The position numbers were made by a program, and so were the translations under genes. From a virus: a stretch of 37,374 bases of DNA. Below, in pieces: positions 5,803 to 13,247 of the stretch. The notes under the pieces were generated by a model. It had not been told where the DNA came from and ran no database searches. It was given only the letters and a program-made list of their open reading frames with translations. Numbering within the stretch: position 1 is the first letter of the stretch; every line of letters starts with the position of its first letter. The stretch is taken from positions 1 to 37,374 of IMG/VR virus record IMGVR_UViG_3300023296_000998, one strand, 5' to 3'.

Positions 5803-5875
5803 ATCAAGTGGACTCGGGCAATTAATATGGAAGTCTCTAAAAGGTGTTCTTAAGACTGAATGGCGTAAGAAATAA
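5789..5875 (+). CDS. 28-residue basic microprotein
   Basis: ATG 5789 follows AAGGGTG at good spacing and opens a 28-codon frame (MATIKSSGLGQLIWKSLK..., ending WRKK). It is amphipathic and basic and overlaps the upstream stop by 14 nt. It could be a membrane-active or regulatory peptide, or a non-functional frame. Confidence 0.45.
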   Translation: MATIKSSGLGQLIWKSLKGVLKTEWRKK

Positions 5876-5897
5876 GTTATAATAAGTAAGAGGGAAT

Positions 5898-6068
5898 ATG
5901 AAAGATAAATTTAGCAAAGATATAATCAAAAAAACAAAACAAATTGTTAAAAGATTTAAAAAGAAACGTGATCAGCAATTAATAGATGCTGCGCACGAAG
6001 ACGGATTTATAATTCAAGATAATAAACTAATATTAATAAAAAACGTGGGGGATCTAAATGAATGTTAA
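5898..6068 (+). CDS. Small basic hypothetical protein (56 aa)
   Basis: AGAGGGAAT precedes ATG 5898. The 56-residue product is very Lys-rich in its first half (KKTKQIVKRFKKKRDQQ) and ends in DLNEC. It overlaps the next gene's start by 11 nt. Nucleic-acid binding is possible but unproven. Confidence 0.55.
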   Translation: MKDKFSKDIIKKTKQIVKRFKKKRDQQLIDAAHEDGFIIQDNKLILIKNVGDLNEC

Positions 6069-6222
6069 AATATTCTGCGGTACAAATGTGCCAGATTTAG
6101 AAGAGGAAATAAACGAGTGGTTTTATGCTCGACCTGATAATCTCAAAACTGATATTAAATTTATATGTCAAAGTGAAAGTACACAATCCCTTTCAATATC
6201 AATATTTTACACGGAGGCATAA
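6058..6222 (+). CDS. Small protein resembling the sporulation protein Cse60 family
   Basis: A 54-residue protein after a strong GTGGGGGAT ribosome site. Its layout (MNVKIF, acidic LEEEINEWF helix, DIKFI strand, polar linker, SISIFY strand) resembles the short alpha/beta Cse60 family known from Bacillus sporulation gene clusters and found in phages. The match is by pattern only and no catalytic residues are known for the family. It overlaps both neighbours, suggesting coupled translation. Confidence 0.45.
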   Translation: MNVKIFCGTNVPDLEEEINEWFYARPDNLKTDIKFICQSESTQSLSISIFYTEA

Positions 6223-6482
6223 TGAATTCGGGAACTAAGATAGGGATGTTTAGCAAAATAAAGAATATCTTTCGTAACAAGAAACAGCTGGTTAATATTG
6301 TAATAGTTAAAGAAAAAGAGGTTCCAACAAAGATAGATTTCACTAAAACTGGCATGAGTCTATCTAAACAAAATTCAATGCTTTATAAATCAGATTACGA
6401 TAAAAGGTTAGCTAAGAATCAAAATAATCAAAAGAAAAGAATTAGAGCGCAATGGAATAAAGATAGGTTACAATGTCTTTAA
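6222..6482 (+). CDS. Small basic hypothetical protein (86 aa)
   Basis: An 86-residue Lys/Arg/Asn-rich protein with ACGGAGG at ideal distance from ATG 6222, which overlaps the upstream TAA. The C-terminus (about 60-86) is a basic helix. No recognised domain. Confidence 0.6.
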   Translation: MNSGTKIGMFSKIKNIFRNKKQLVNIVIVKEKEVPTKIDFTKTGMSLSKQNSMLYKSDYDKRLAKNQNNQKKRIRAQWNKDRLQCL

Positions 6483-6793
6483 AATTTTTTATATTTAGAT
6501 TAGATCTAATGAAATCTAAGGATCTAGATCAGCATATTAGTATTGAAAATGGGAACGGAGAACTATCGGTTTCTGGAAATATATATAGATGCAGTTTTAA
6601 TTTTTCAATCCTATGTGAAATCAAGCAATTATTTTTATTTGCGGTCTATATTAATATAGAGAAAGTATGGGTAAATATGATAGAGCATAATAAAAGACTC
6701 GTAATATATAGGAAAGACTTAAAAGAGCGCGAAAAAAAATATATGATGCAAAGAGGTATTAATGAAACCAAAGAAAATAGAGAAGCTTGTTAA
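6473..6793 (+). CDS. Hypothetical protein (106 aa)
   Basis: A 106-residue unknown overlapping the upstream stop by 10 nt and the next gene by 32 nt. It is beta-rich in its first 60 residues (KFFIFRLDL, SVSGNIY, FLFAVYINI), with a charged helical tail. The ribosome site is weak (AGG), so translation probably depends on coupling. Confidence 0.55.
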   Translation: MSLKFFIFRLDLMKSKDLDQHISIENGNGELSVSGNIYRCSFNFSILCEIKQLFLFAVYINIEKVWVNMIEHNKRLVIYRKDLKEREKKYMMQRGINETKENREAC

Positions 6794-7124
6794 AGCGCGG
6801 ATACTTGTATTTGATTTATGCCGCGAGATAGAAGAGCAAAATTTTGATTCTAAAAAGAAGCACCTTGAAAATTCACAAGAAGTTGAGAGAACTTACGGGC
6901 TCTATAATTCAGCCATGGATAACAACCGGGAATTAGAATCAGCTAACACTCTTCTTAAAGAAGAGAATAAGAAGTATATTCTAAAAGTATTAGAGATAAA
7001 CGATCTTAATAATAAAATCAAAAAAGTAAAGAAGGAATTAAGCACCGTGAAATATTTATATAATAAAGCTCTTAAAACAATTGTGCGTATGGTTAAGAAA
7101 AATACTAAAGGAGTAAAGGAATGA
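6762..7124 (+). CDS. Coiled-coil hypothetical protein (120 aa)
   Basis: A 120-residue protein, almost entirely charged helix with a long coiled coil (about 50-105). It starts after AAAGAGG. It could be a structural or scaffolding accessory. No family recognised. Confidence 0.6.
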   Translation: MKPKKIEKLVKARILVFDLCREIEEQNFDSKKKHLENSQEVERTYGLYNSAMDNNRELESANTLLKEENKKYILKVLEINDLNNKIKKVKKELSTVKYLYNKALKTIVRMVKKNTKGVKE

Positions 7125-7156
7125 AAAAGAAAAGTAAGCAAAACTGTCAAGGCTAA
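7121..7156 (+). CDS. Possible 11-codon ORF
   Basis: ATG 7121 sits in an ATGA overlap behind a good AAAGGAGTAAAGGA site and encodes only MKKKSKQNCQG. It may be a decayed gene start, a coupling ORF or noise. Confidence 0.25.
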   Translation: MKKKSKQNCQG

Positions 7157-7187
7157 TACTAAAAGAAATTATTAATATAAAACATTC

Positions 7188-7217
7188 CTTGCAATTTAAA
7201 AAGAAGAGTCATATAAT
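7188..7217 (+). promoter_or_regulatory. Internal promoter for a probably leaderless gene
   Basis: TTGCAA (7188-7193), an 18-bp spacer, then perfect TATAAT (7212-7217). Counting six bases on puts the transcript start at A7224, the first base of the next gene's ATG. That gene has no ribosome site, consistent with a leaderless mRNA. Confidence 0.65.
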
Positions 7218-7223
7218 ATAATT

Positions 7224-7457
7224 ATGGATATCAAGGATCTTAAACTCGGAACTAATGTAATAATCATTCCCGGAAATAAAGTAAACATAAATATTTCAAA
7301 GATAGGGTCTGATTATATTAATGGATATCTCGAAGGACATCCTATTTCCGCTGGGATTCGAATTTCAAAAGATACAGTAAAAGAATGGATGAAACCAAAG
7401 GAGACTATAAATGAGGGAAATAACAAACGTAAATCAAATAGTACCAGCAAATCATAA
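7224..7457 (+). CDS. Hypothetical protein, likely leaderless, upstream of groES-like gene
   Basis: A 77-residue beta-rich unknown (residues 1-60: VNINISKIG, YINGYLEG), with a Lys/Ser-rich tail that overlaps the groES-like gene by 47 nt. No Shine-Dalgarno precedes ATG. The promoter at 7188-7217 predicts transcription starting at the A of ATG. Confidence 0.6.
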   Translation: MDIKDLKLGTNVIIIPGNKVNINISKIGSDYINGYLEGHPISAGIRISKDTVKEWMKPKETINEGNNKRKSNSTSKS

Positions 7458-7722
7458 AATCTTAATTAAAGTTGATGCGGATATTGAAAAGAAAGGATCT
7501 GTATATATCCCAAAGACCGAAGATCAAAAAAAGGAAATCTGGGCCGGTGAAGTTATATGTATAAGTCCCGGATGTGATTTGGCTGACGCTTGCTGTGAGA
7601 AGCTTAAGCCCGGCGTTATAATTATCACAGACTGTAATTATTTTTTATGCGCTCAATTTATAATAGGTAAAGATACTTATGCTCTTATCGATGAGGGAGA
7701 GATTGTTTGTATTCTTAAATAA
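7411..7722 (+). CDS. groES: GroES-like co-chaperonin
   Basis: A 103-residue protein matching the Cpn10 layout: HKILIKVDADIEKKGSVYIP (residues 15-34) as the first strand and mobile loop, WAGEVICISPG as the glycine-rich strand, KPGVIIITDC, then DTYALIDEGEIVCILK, the typical C-terminal end. The mobile loop has VYI where bacterial GroES has IVL. Cpn10 caps the GroEL chamber, and phage versions such as T4 gp31 enlarge it for capsid folding. Its likely partner is the phage GroEL at 11520, 3.8 kb away. AAAGGAG ribosome site. Cysteines are unusually many (six). Confidence 0.8.
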   Translation: MREITNVNQIVPANHKILIKVDADIEKKGSVYIPKTEDQKKEIWAGEVICISPGCDLADACCEKLKPGVIIITDCNYFLCAQFIIGKDTYALIDEGEIVCILK

Positions 7723-8117
7723 TGATATTACCTAAAGAACTAATTATCGCAGGTCGCGAATATAAAATAAAAAAAAATCCTAAGTCAGCAGGTGGAAATG
7801 GTAATATTCGTGATTGCATAATAACTATCGGGACTAGGTTGCCGAAAGAGATTCCAATATTATTTATACATGAAGTTCTTGAGGTTATTATGGTTGAGCG
7901 GGGGGTAAGGTTTGATCGTACAAATGATTTACCTTATGAATTATTATTCAGTTTCAATCATAAAGAGTATGAAAATATTGCATGTGATTTAGCTTTCGCT
8001 TTAAAAAATGTAAATTTCCAAAACGGAAATCAAATAAAGGATAAAAAAAATGGCCAAAAGAAAGACAAGAAAGAAATCAGTAAGCAAAAAGAAAGCAGCT
8101 CCCAAGAAAGTAAATAG
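7722..8117 (+). CDS. Hypothetical protein with HExxE motif
   Basis: A 131-residue protein starting at the base where groES ends. Residues about 47-52 read HEVLEV, followed by FNHKEYENIA near residue 78. This arrangement resembles small phage proteins with a zincin-like helix pair, but the second histidine of HExxH is missing, so protease activity is doubtful. The C-terminus is a long KKDKK-type basic tail overlapping the next gene by 68 nt. Confidence 0.55.
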   Translation: MILPKELIIAGREYKIKKNPKSAGGNGNIRDCIITIGTRLPKEIPILFIHEVLEVIMVERGVRFDRTNDLPYELLFSFNHKEYENIACDLAFALKNVNFQNGNQIKDKKNGQKKDKKEISKQKESSSQESK

Positions 8118-8415
8118 AGTTAAACGCGCAAAACCCATAATTGATGAAGCATCTTCGTTTAATGAAGCTAAAACAAAAGATGAAGTTGTTAAGCCCGCCG
8201 CTAAGGCGCCTGAAATTAAAAAAGGGTGGAGCGTTAGTGAAGCTGGTATACTTCTAAGAGATGGAGAGCTTGTTAAATGTCCCTTCGAAGGATTCAAACA
8301 CTGTAATAATAAATGCCCTCACTATGAAGATATTAAATTATCACCTCCAAAAACAAGAGTTGTAGGTGCTACGTTAACATGCGGTACAGGAAAAAGAATA
8401 AGTTTCGATAGTTAA
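8050..8415 (+). CDS. Basic-tailed protein with Cys motif
   Basis: A 121-residue protein. Residues 1-60 are Lys/Ala-rich with a histone-H1-like composition (KKSVSKKKAAPKK). Residues about 77-115 form a compact domain with C-x8-C-x3-C...C, probably metal-binding. DNA or RNA condensation, or nucleic-acid recruitment, is a reasonable guess only. AAAGGAT lies upstream of ATG. Confidence 0.6.
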   Translation: MAKRKTRKKSVSKKKAAPKKVNRVKRAKPIIDEASSFNEAKTKDEVVKPAAKAPEIKKGWSVSEAGILLRDGELVKCPFEGFKHCNNKCPHYEDIKLSPPKTRVVGATLTCGTGKRISFDS

Positions 8416-8431
8416 GTAAAAAAATTGCATT

Positions 8432-8478
8432 CATAGGCTCGGGTGAGATTCCGACTGTTTGGTTACATAGGCTCACCC
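8432..8478 (+). promoter_or_regulatory. Leader hairpin with direct repeat upstream of 8496 gene
   Basis: CATAGGCTC occurs at 8432-8440 and 8466-8474. GGGTGAG (8441-8447) pairs with CTCACCC (8472-8478). There is no T-tract, so this is not a terminator. It lies just before the GGAGG ribosome site of the next gene and may affect mRNA stability or translation. Confidence 0.4.
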
Positions 8479-8495
8479 AGCCATCCGGAGGTAAA

Positions 8496-8690
8496 ATGGC
8501 AAAGACAAAGATCATAGTAAATTATTTATGTAATCATGATGGAAACACATTAGATCCTATCAGAGAAGTCTTTTACGATGTTATGGACGTTAAAGAAAAA
8601 GAATGTACTTGTTTAAGAAATAAAGATGGTATAGTTATTCATACTCTTATGAATAAAGCAATTAAGTATGAGGAAATAAAACCCGAATGA
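8496..8690 (+). CDS. Hypothetical protein upstream of spoVG (64 aa)
   Basis: A 64-residue alpha/beta unknown with a strong CCGGAGG site. ECTCLRNKDG contains a Cys pair. Its stop overlaps the SpoVG-family start (ATGA), so the two are probably translated together. Confidence 0.6.
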   Translation: MAKTKIIVNYLCNHDGNTLDPIREVFYDVMDVKEKECTCLRNKDGIVIHTLMNKAIKYEEIKPE

Positions 8691-8953
8691 AAATAACAGC
8701 TATTTATTTTCATGGGTCTCAAAGGGGAAACTTCTGCGGATACTGTGATGTTGTTTTCGATAGAACTCTAAAAATAAATAAAATTCGAATTGTACGAAAC
8801 CCAGATAATAAAATTATAATATGTATGCCTAATAGGAAAAATATACATGGAGAATGGGAAGATGTAGTCCATCCTATAAACTCACAACTCCGCAATAAAA
8901 TCACTGAGCTTATCATCGAGGTCTACTCGTGGAAAATAAAGACTCAGAAGTAG
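8687..8953 (+). CDS. spoVG: SpoVG-family protein
   Basis: An 88-residue protein with the complete SpoVG pattern: strand VVFDRTLKINKIRIV (residues 22-36), then IICMPNRKNIHGEWEDVVHP (residues 44-63), then INSQLRNKITELIIEVY. In bacteria SpoVG is a small DNA/RNA-binding post-transcriptional regulator linked to septation, sporulation and virulence. It lies immediately before, and overlaps by 25 nt, the large terminase gene, so it may tune phage or host mRNA. Recognition is by conserved motif, and the role in the phage is inferred. Confidence 0.85.
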   Translation: MKITAIYFHGSQRGNFCGYCDVVFDRTLKINKIRIVRNPDNKIIICMPNRKNIHGEWEDVVHPINSQLRNKITELIIEVYSWKIKTQK

Positions 8954-10530
8954 ACGAATATCTTAAAAAATTAGAAGATCCAAAATTCTTTATTGAATCA
9001 TGTCTTTCAATTATAGATAAAGATTCCTGCGATGTTCCTTTTATTTTCAATTCAAACCAAAATCGATTTTACGAAGAGCGCTCTAAAGGCACTATAATCG
9101 GTAAATCTCTCTTATTTCTCGATGCTATTCTTAAAGCCCGTAAAGAAGGCTTCTCTTCAGTTATTGCCGCTATATGGCTACATGCTTGTCTTTTCAAAAA
9201 GAATACAAAGGCTGTTATAATGAGCGAAGAGGATGGGGCCACAAAAAGACTATTAGAGCGTGTGGACTATTATATTAAAAGCTGTACAATCGATATAACA
9301 CTTGGCACTGATTCTAAACAAGGTTATAGTTTCCCGGAAACTAATTCTAACCTATGGATTGGAACTGCTGGACAAAAAGCTTTTGGTCGTGGTGATGATA
9401 TAACTCATTTACATTGTTCTGAGTATCTCTTCTATCCTAAATTTGGAATCTTAACCGGTGTTCAAGAAGCTATGAGAAATGGCGGATGGTGTATTCTTGA
9501 ATCTACCGCTAATGGGTCCGGTAATGATGGACATAAGTTTTGGAAAGCAAAGAATAATTTCAAAAAGCATTTTTATGGTTGGCAAGACGACCCTCAATAT
9601 TGTAGTCCTGATAATACTCCTTTCGAATTAGAACCACACGAGACAGCTATAAAAAAATCTTTAAATCTTTCATATGGACAATTACGGTGGGCTCGTCAGA
9701 AAAAAGGAAGTATGATAAATCAGTATGATTTTCCTCAAGAATATCCCGCTAACGAAGCAGAAGCTTTTCTTACGAGCGGAGCAAAAGTATTTCAATGGCC
9801 TGATATTAAAAGACAAGAAGATAACATGCGCCCGCATAAATGGATATGCAATTTAAAAAATACTGGTAATAAAATAACAATAGATGCAAGTCCTACTGGT
9901 AATCTTACAATCTGGCGTACTCCAAACGATATTAAAGGCCGGGATCAAGCATATCTTGTTACAGGTGATTTTGCAGAAGGAATAGTTGGCGCTGATTTAA
10001 CAAGTATGTCAGTATGGGATGTTTTTTCATGGGAGCAAGTCGCGCATTGGCATGGGTGTATAGATCCAACAGAAGGTGGGCAAGCAATGTACGATCTCGG
10101 TTGTTATTATAACTGGGCAACATTAGCGCCGGAAACAAATACTCCAGGAAACGTCGCTTACGCTAAATTACAAGCCTTAGAATATCCTAAACTATGGCAT
10201 ATCGAACAAAAACCATGGAGGACTACTGCAAAGACTCGCCCGGTAATTATTAGCGCAGCTCGTACCGCTTTACAAGAAAGCACTGTTGTAATAAATTCTC
10301 CTATTACGATAGATGAAATTAAAACATTCGTAAAAGCAAAGAATGGTAAACTTGAAGCAGATAGCGGATGTCATGATGATACTGTTATAGATCTTTCTAT
10401 TGCTTGTTACATTTTAAATATGACTGCATTTACAGATGACATGCTTGCAAAAGTTACCCGGAAACCATTACGTGAGATTCTTAAACGAGTAAATGCTAAA
10501 ATAAAGAAACGTAATAATCAAGTAGTTTAA
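8929..10530 (+). CDS. terL: Terminase large subunit (packaging ATPase/nuclease)
   Basis: A 533-residue protein starting at GTG 8929 after CGAGGT. It has a degenerate Walker A loop ARKEGFSS (70-77), a Walker B-like LHCSEY (161-166), coupling motif ILESTANG (189-196) and the end of the ATPase domain at EYPANEAEAFLTSG (271-284). The RNase H-like nuclease has VTGDFAEG (D347), E402 and HDD (D483/D484). TerL powers DNA into the prohead through the portal and cuts the genome. It is separated from terS by 5.5 kb of small genes, a less common order. Confidence 0.93.
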   Translation: MENKDSEVDEYLKKLEDPKFFIESCLSIIDKDSCDVPFIFNSNQNRFYEERSKGTIIGKSLLFLDAILKARKEGFSSVIAAIWLHACLFKKNTKAVIMSEEDGATKRLLERVDYYIKSCTIDITLGTDSKQGYSFPETNSNLWIGTAGQKAFGRGDDITHLHCSEYLFYPKFGILTGVQEAMRNGGWCILESTANGSGNDGHKFWKAKNNFKKHFYGWQDDPQYCSPDNTPFELEPHETAIKKSLNLSYGQLRWARQKKGSMINQYDFPQEYPANEAEAFLTSGAKVFQWPDIKRQEDNMRPHKWICNLKNTGNKITIDASPTGNLTIWRTPNDIKGRDQAYLVTGDFAEGIVGADLTSMSVWDVFSWEQVAHWHGCIDPTEGGQAMYDLGCYYNWATLAPETNTPGNVAYAKLQALEYPKLWHIEQKPWRTTAKTRPVIISAARTALQESTVVINSPITIDEIKTFVKAKNGKLEADSGCHDDTVIDLSIACYILNMTAFTDDMLAKVTRKPLREILKRVNAKIKKRNNQVV

Positions 10531-10539
10531 TGCTATAAT
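10531..10539 (+). promoter_or_regulatory. Extended -10 promoter candidate
   Basis: TGCTATAAT at 10531-10539 fits an extended -10 element (TGn-TATAAT) between terL and the next gene. No good -35 is seen 17 bp upstream, so this is weak evidence. Confidence 0.35.
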
Positions 10540-10554
10540 AAAAAACGAGGGAAT

Positions 10555-10890
10555 ATGGAAAAGATAAACGATTTAATTTTCGCCTTAGATCATGTAAAAA
10601 GATTTAACTATGAAGAGTATACTCCCCTTCAATTAAAAGTTGTAGATGATTTTCTTAAATACTCAAAAGAAATCCGCGACAAAAAAAAATCCGTAGTAAA
10701 ATTAAACTCTGGAAATAAATCTAAAACTAAAAAATTAAAAGATAATATATTCTATTACAGTGAAACCATAAAAACAATGAATGGGTATACTACAATACTC
10801 CGGCATCGTTCTACTGATAGTGAAAATCATTTTAACGGCAAAACAAAAAAGCAAGCAGAAAGTAAAGCTTTAAAATATATGAGTGAATAG
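10555..10890 (+). CDS. Hypothetical protein (111 aa)
   Basis: A 111-residue Lys-rich unknown with a GAGGGAAT site. The end (GKTKKQAESKALKYM) resembles the last helix of double-stranded RNA-binding domains (G..KK.AE..AL..), with a possible preceding strand pair, but the first part of such a domain is not clear. The similarity may be chance. Confidence 0.55.
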   Translation: MEKINDLIFALDHVKRFNYEEYTPLQLKVVDDFLKYSKEIRDKKKSVVKLNSGNKSKTKKLKDNIFYYSETIKTMNGYTTILRHRSTDSENHFNGKTKKQAESKALKYMSE

Positions 10891-10899
10891 AGGGATAAT

Positions 10900-11508
10900 A
10901 TGATAGCTTCCGATAGTGATAATATAAATATAGAAAAAATTAAAGAGTTGCTTCCTAACGAAATGGAAGTACAAAAAGAGAGGGATTATATTGGCGGACA
11001 AACTGCTGTAGATACTGTCGCAATAAAATATATGTGCGAGAAGCTTATTAAAGAAGGAGAAAAAACTAAGCACGAATTTCGAAGTCGTGAGTGTGTAGAA
11101 ATTTTACAATTAACATCTTGCTGTCTTGATTTACTTAAGATTATACAAGATTCTGAAAAGCGAAATGAGTTCAACTGTTTAACAGCTAATGAAAGAATAT
11201 CTAATCTTACTGCTGAACTTCTAAAAGAAAAAACTAAACATAAATTTATTTCAGAGACAGAAGCCGAAAAGATTTTTTTAGATAACGAGCGGCAAGAATT
11301 AATTGAAGGTATAGAAAAACTTCAAAAAGAATTAGCCGATAAATCACAAGTCTATCACGATGAAATAGCGAAGAGGGATAAACTTTTAGCTGAATATAAT
11401 AAAGAGTTATTTGATGTTAAAATTACAAAGGTAGCAATACTTAGTGCTCTAAAAATTCAAGTAAATAATTTAAATGATTTAATTAAAAAAAATGATACAA
11501 TAAATTAA
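10900..11508 (+). CDS. Coiled-coil hypothetical protein (202 aa)
   Basis: A 202-residue helical protein with a long charged coiled coil in residues about 100-175 and a Cys-containing segment (SCCLDLL) near residue 73. Ribosome site GAGGGATAAT. It lies immediately upstream of groEL, 11 nt apart, and probably shares its transcript. Function unknown. Confidence 0.6.
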   Translation: MIASDSDNINIEKIKELLPNEMEVQKERDYIGGQTAVDTVAIKYMCEKLIKEGEKTKHEFRSRECVEILQLTSCCLDLLKIIQDSEKRNEFNCLTANERISNLTAELLKEKTKHKFISETEAEKIFLDNERQELIEGIEKLQKELADKSQVYHDEIAKRDKLLAEYNKELFDVKITKVAILSALKIQVNNLNDLIKKNDTIN

Positions 11509-11519
11509 ATGGAGGGAGC

Positions 11520-13136
11520 ATGATAAAGCAAATAGCGTATTCAGAAGAAGGAAGACAGCATCTTAAAGCCGGAGTCGATAAATTGGCAAATGCTGTTAAA
11601 GTAACATTAGGACCTAAAGGCAAAACAGTTATTCTCAGTAGACAGTACGGTTCTCCTACAATTATCGATGACGGCGTAACAATAGCCAGGGAAATCGAAC
11701 TTAAAGATCCATATGAAAATATGGGAGCTCAACTTGTACGGGAAGCTGCCTCTAAAACAAATGACATAGCTGGTGACGGTACTACTACGGCCACTATTCT
11801 CACACAGGCTATCTACGCAGAAGGACTCAAAAATATCACAGCAGGCGCGAATCCCACGCACTTAAAAAAAGGAATAGATTATGCTGTTAAAGAAATAGTC
11901 AAAGAATTAAAGTGTATGGCTAAGCCAGTAGATAACAGCGAATTAAAAGCCCAAATAGCTACAATATCTTCTAATGATCCCCATATTGGTAAATTAATCG
12001 CTGATGCTATGGAAAAAATCGGACCGGAAGGCGTTATAACTGTTGAGGAAGGTAAAACTGCTGAAACTGAATTAGAAATTGTTGAAGGTATGCAATTCGC
12101 AAGAGGTTATTTATCTCCTTATTTCGCAACAAACCCCGAAAAAATGGAGTGTGTATTAAAAGATTGCTATGTTTTAATATCTGATAAAGTTATTTCTTCA
12201 ATAGAGGATATTCTTCCTATCCTTCAAAAAATTTCAGCTGAGCAAAAAAGTTTACTCGTAATTGCTGAGGATATTACAGGACAGGCACTTGCTACTCTTG
12301 TTATAAATAAACTTCGCCAGCAAATACAATGTTGCGCTATTAAAGCTCCTGGGTATGGTGATAGAAGAAAAGAAACTCTCGAAGATATTGCAGCTCTTAC
12401 CGGGGCCGAAGTTATAACAAAAGATAAAGGTATGGATGTCAAAGACGTTCAGATCGACCAACTTGGTTTAGCTGATAGCGTTACTATATCTAAAGATAAT
12501 TCAACTATAGTTTCTTCTACAGGGGATAAAGAATTAATTAAAAAAAGAATTAGTCAAATTAAAACACAAATTAGCGATTCTACTTCCGATTATGATATTG
12601 AAAAATTCCAAGAAAGACTTGCTAAACTCTCGGGCGGAGTCGCTGTAATAAAAGTAGGCGCGGCAACAGAAACCGAAATGAAAGCAAAAAAATCAAAAGT
12701 TGAGGATGCAAGAAATGCTACTATTGCTGCTGAGAAAGAAGGTATAGTTCAAGGTGGCGGTGTTGCTTTAATCCGTGCTGCATATGTTCTTGATGATTTA
12801 AAAGCGTGTATTACTCCTGATGAACAAACTGGCGTCAACATTGTAAGAAATGCTGTGTTTGCTCCACTTCGTATAATCGCTGAAAATGCCGGTCAAGATG
12901 GCTCTATCGTAATTAATGAAGTAAGGAATTCTGTAATTAATACTGGGTTTAACGCCGATAATAATACGTATGTAGATGTTTTTGAAGCAGGTATCATAGA
13001 TCCTGTAAAAGTAACAAGGATAGCTCTTGAAAACGCCGCATCCATCGCAGGAACTCTTCTTACAACTGAAGCTCTTGTCGTAGATATACCAGTAAAACAA
13101 GAGTCTATCCCTGAAGGGTCTGGAGGTAACTATTAA
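11520..13136 (+). CDS. groEL: GroEL-like chaperonin (phage-encoded, full length)
   Basis: 538 residues, against 548 in E. coli GroEL, with all three domains. The ATP site is VTLGPKGKTVIL (28-39), DDGVTIA with D51, GDGTTTA (85-91), and the catalytic Asp of VEDA (D396). Apical substrate-binding aromatics are kept (GYLSPYF, 196-202), as is GGGVALIRA (412-420). The C-terminal GGM repeat is absent; it ends GSGGNY. Ribosome site GGAGGGAGC. Probably works with the GroES-like protein at 7411 on capsid or tail substrates. The only gene between it and the 13171 terminator is itself, so it closes its operon. Confidence 0.95.
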   Translation: MIKQIAYSEEGRQHLKAGVDKLANAVKVTLGPKGKTVILSRQYGSPTIIDDGVTIAREIELKDPYENMGAQLVREAASKTNDIAGDGTTTATILTQAIYAEGLKNITAGANPTHLKKGIDYAVKEIVKELKCMAKPVDNSELKAQIATISSNDPHIGKLIADAMEKIGPEGVITVEEGKTAETELEIVEGMQFARGYLSPYFATNPEKMECVLKDCYVLISDKVISSIEDILPILQKISAEQKSLLVIAEDITGQALATLVINKLRQQIQCCAIKAPGYGDRRKETLEDIAALTGAEVITKDKGMDVKDVQIDQLGLADSVTISKDNSTIVSSTGDKELIKKRISQIKTQISDSTSDYDIEKFQERLAKLSGGVAVIKVGAATETEMKAKKSKVEDARNATIAAEKEGIVQGGGVALIRAAYVLDDLKACITPDEQTGVNIVRNAVFAPLRIIAENAGQDGSIVINEVRNSVINTGFNADNNTYVDVFEAGIIDPVKVTRIALENAASIAGTLLTTEALVVDIPVKQESIPEGSGGNY

Positions 13137-13170
13137 AAAAAACTAAAACTTATAAATTCGTGTATATATA

Positions 13171-13208
13171 AAGTCCCCCGCTTATTTAACCGAGCGGGGG
13201 ATTTCTTT
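13171..13208 (+). terminator. Intrinsic terminator after groEL
   Basis: CCCCCGCT (13175-13182) pairs with AGCGGGGG (13193-13200), extended by AAGT/ATTT with one G-U pair, followed by TTTCTTT. It ends the packaging/chaperonin transcript 40 nt before the next promoter. Confidence 0.85.
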
Positions 13209-13212
13209 ACTA

Positions 13213-13241
13213 TTGACAAGTAATAAAAAAAAGGCTTTAAT
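13213..13241 (+). promoter_or_regulatory. Promoter for head genes, probably leaderless
   Basis: TTGACA (13213-13218), exactly 17 bp, then TTTAAT (13236-13241). Six bases later is the ATG at 13248, which has no ribosome site at normal spacing. The predicted start is therefore the A of ATG, as at 7224. Confidence 0.75.
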
Positions 13242-13247
13242 ATATAC

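Noticed and set aside
7722-8117. Metalloprotease call for the HExxE protein
   Set aside because: The catalytic second histidine of HExxH is absent. Described only as a motif.
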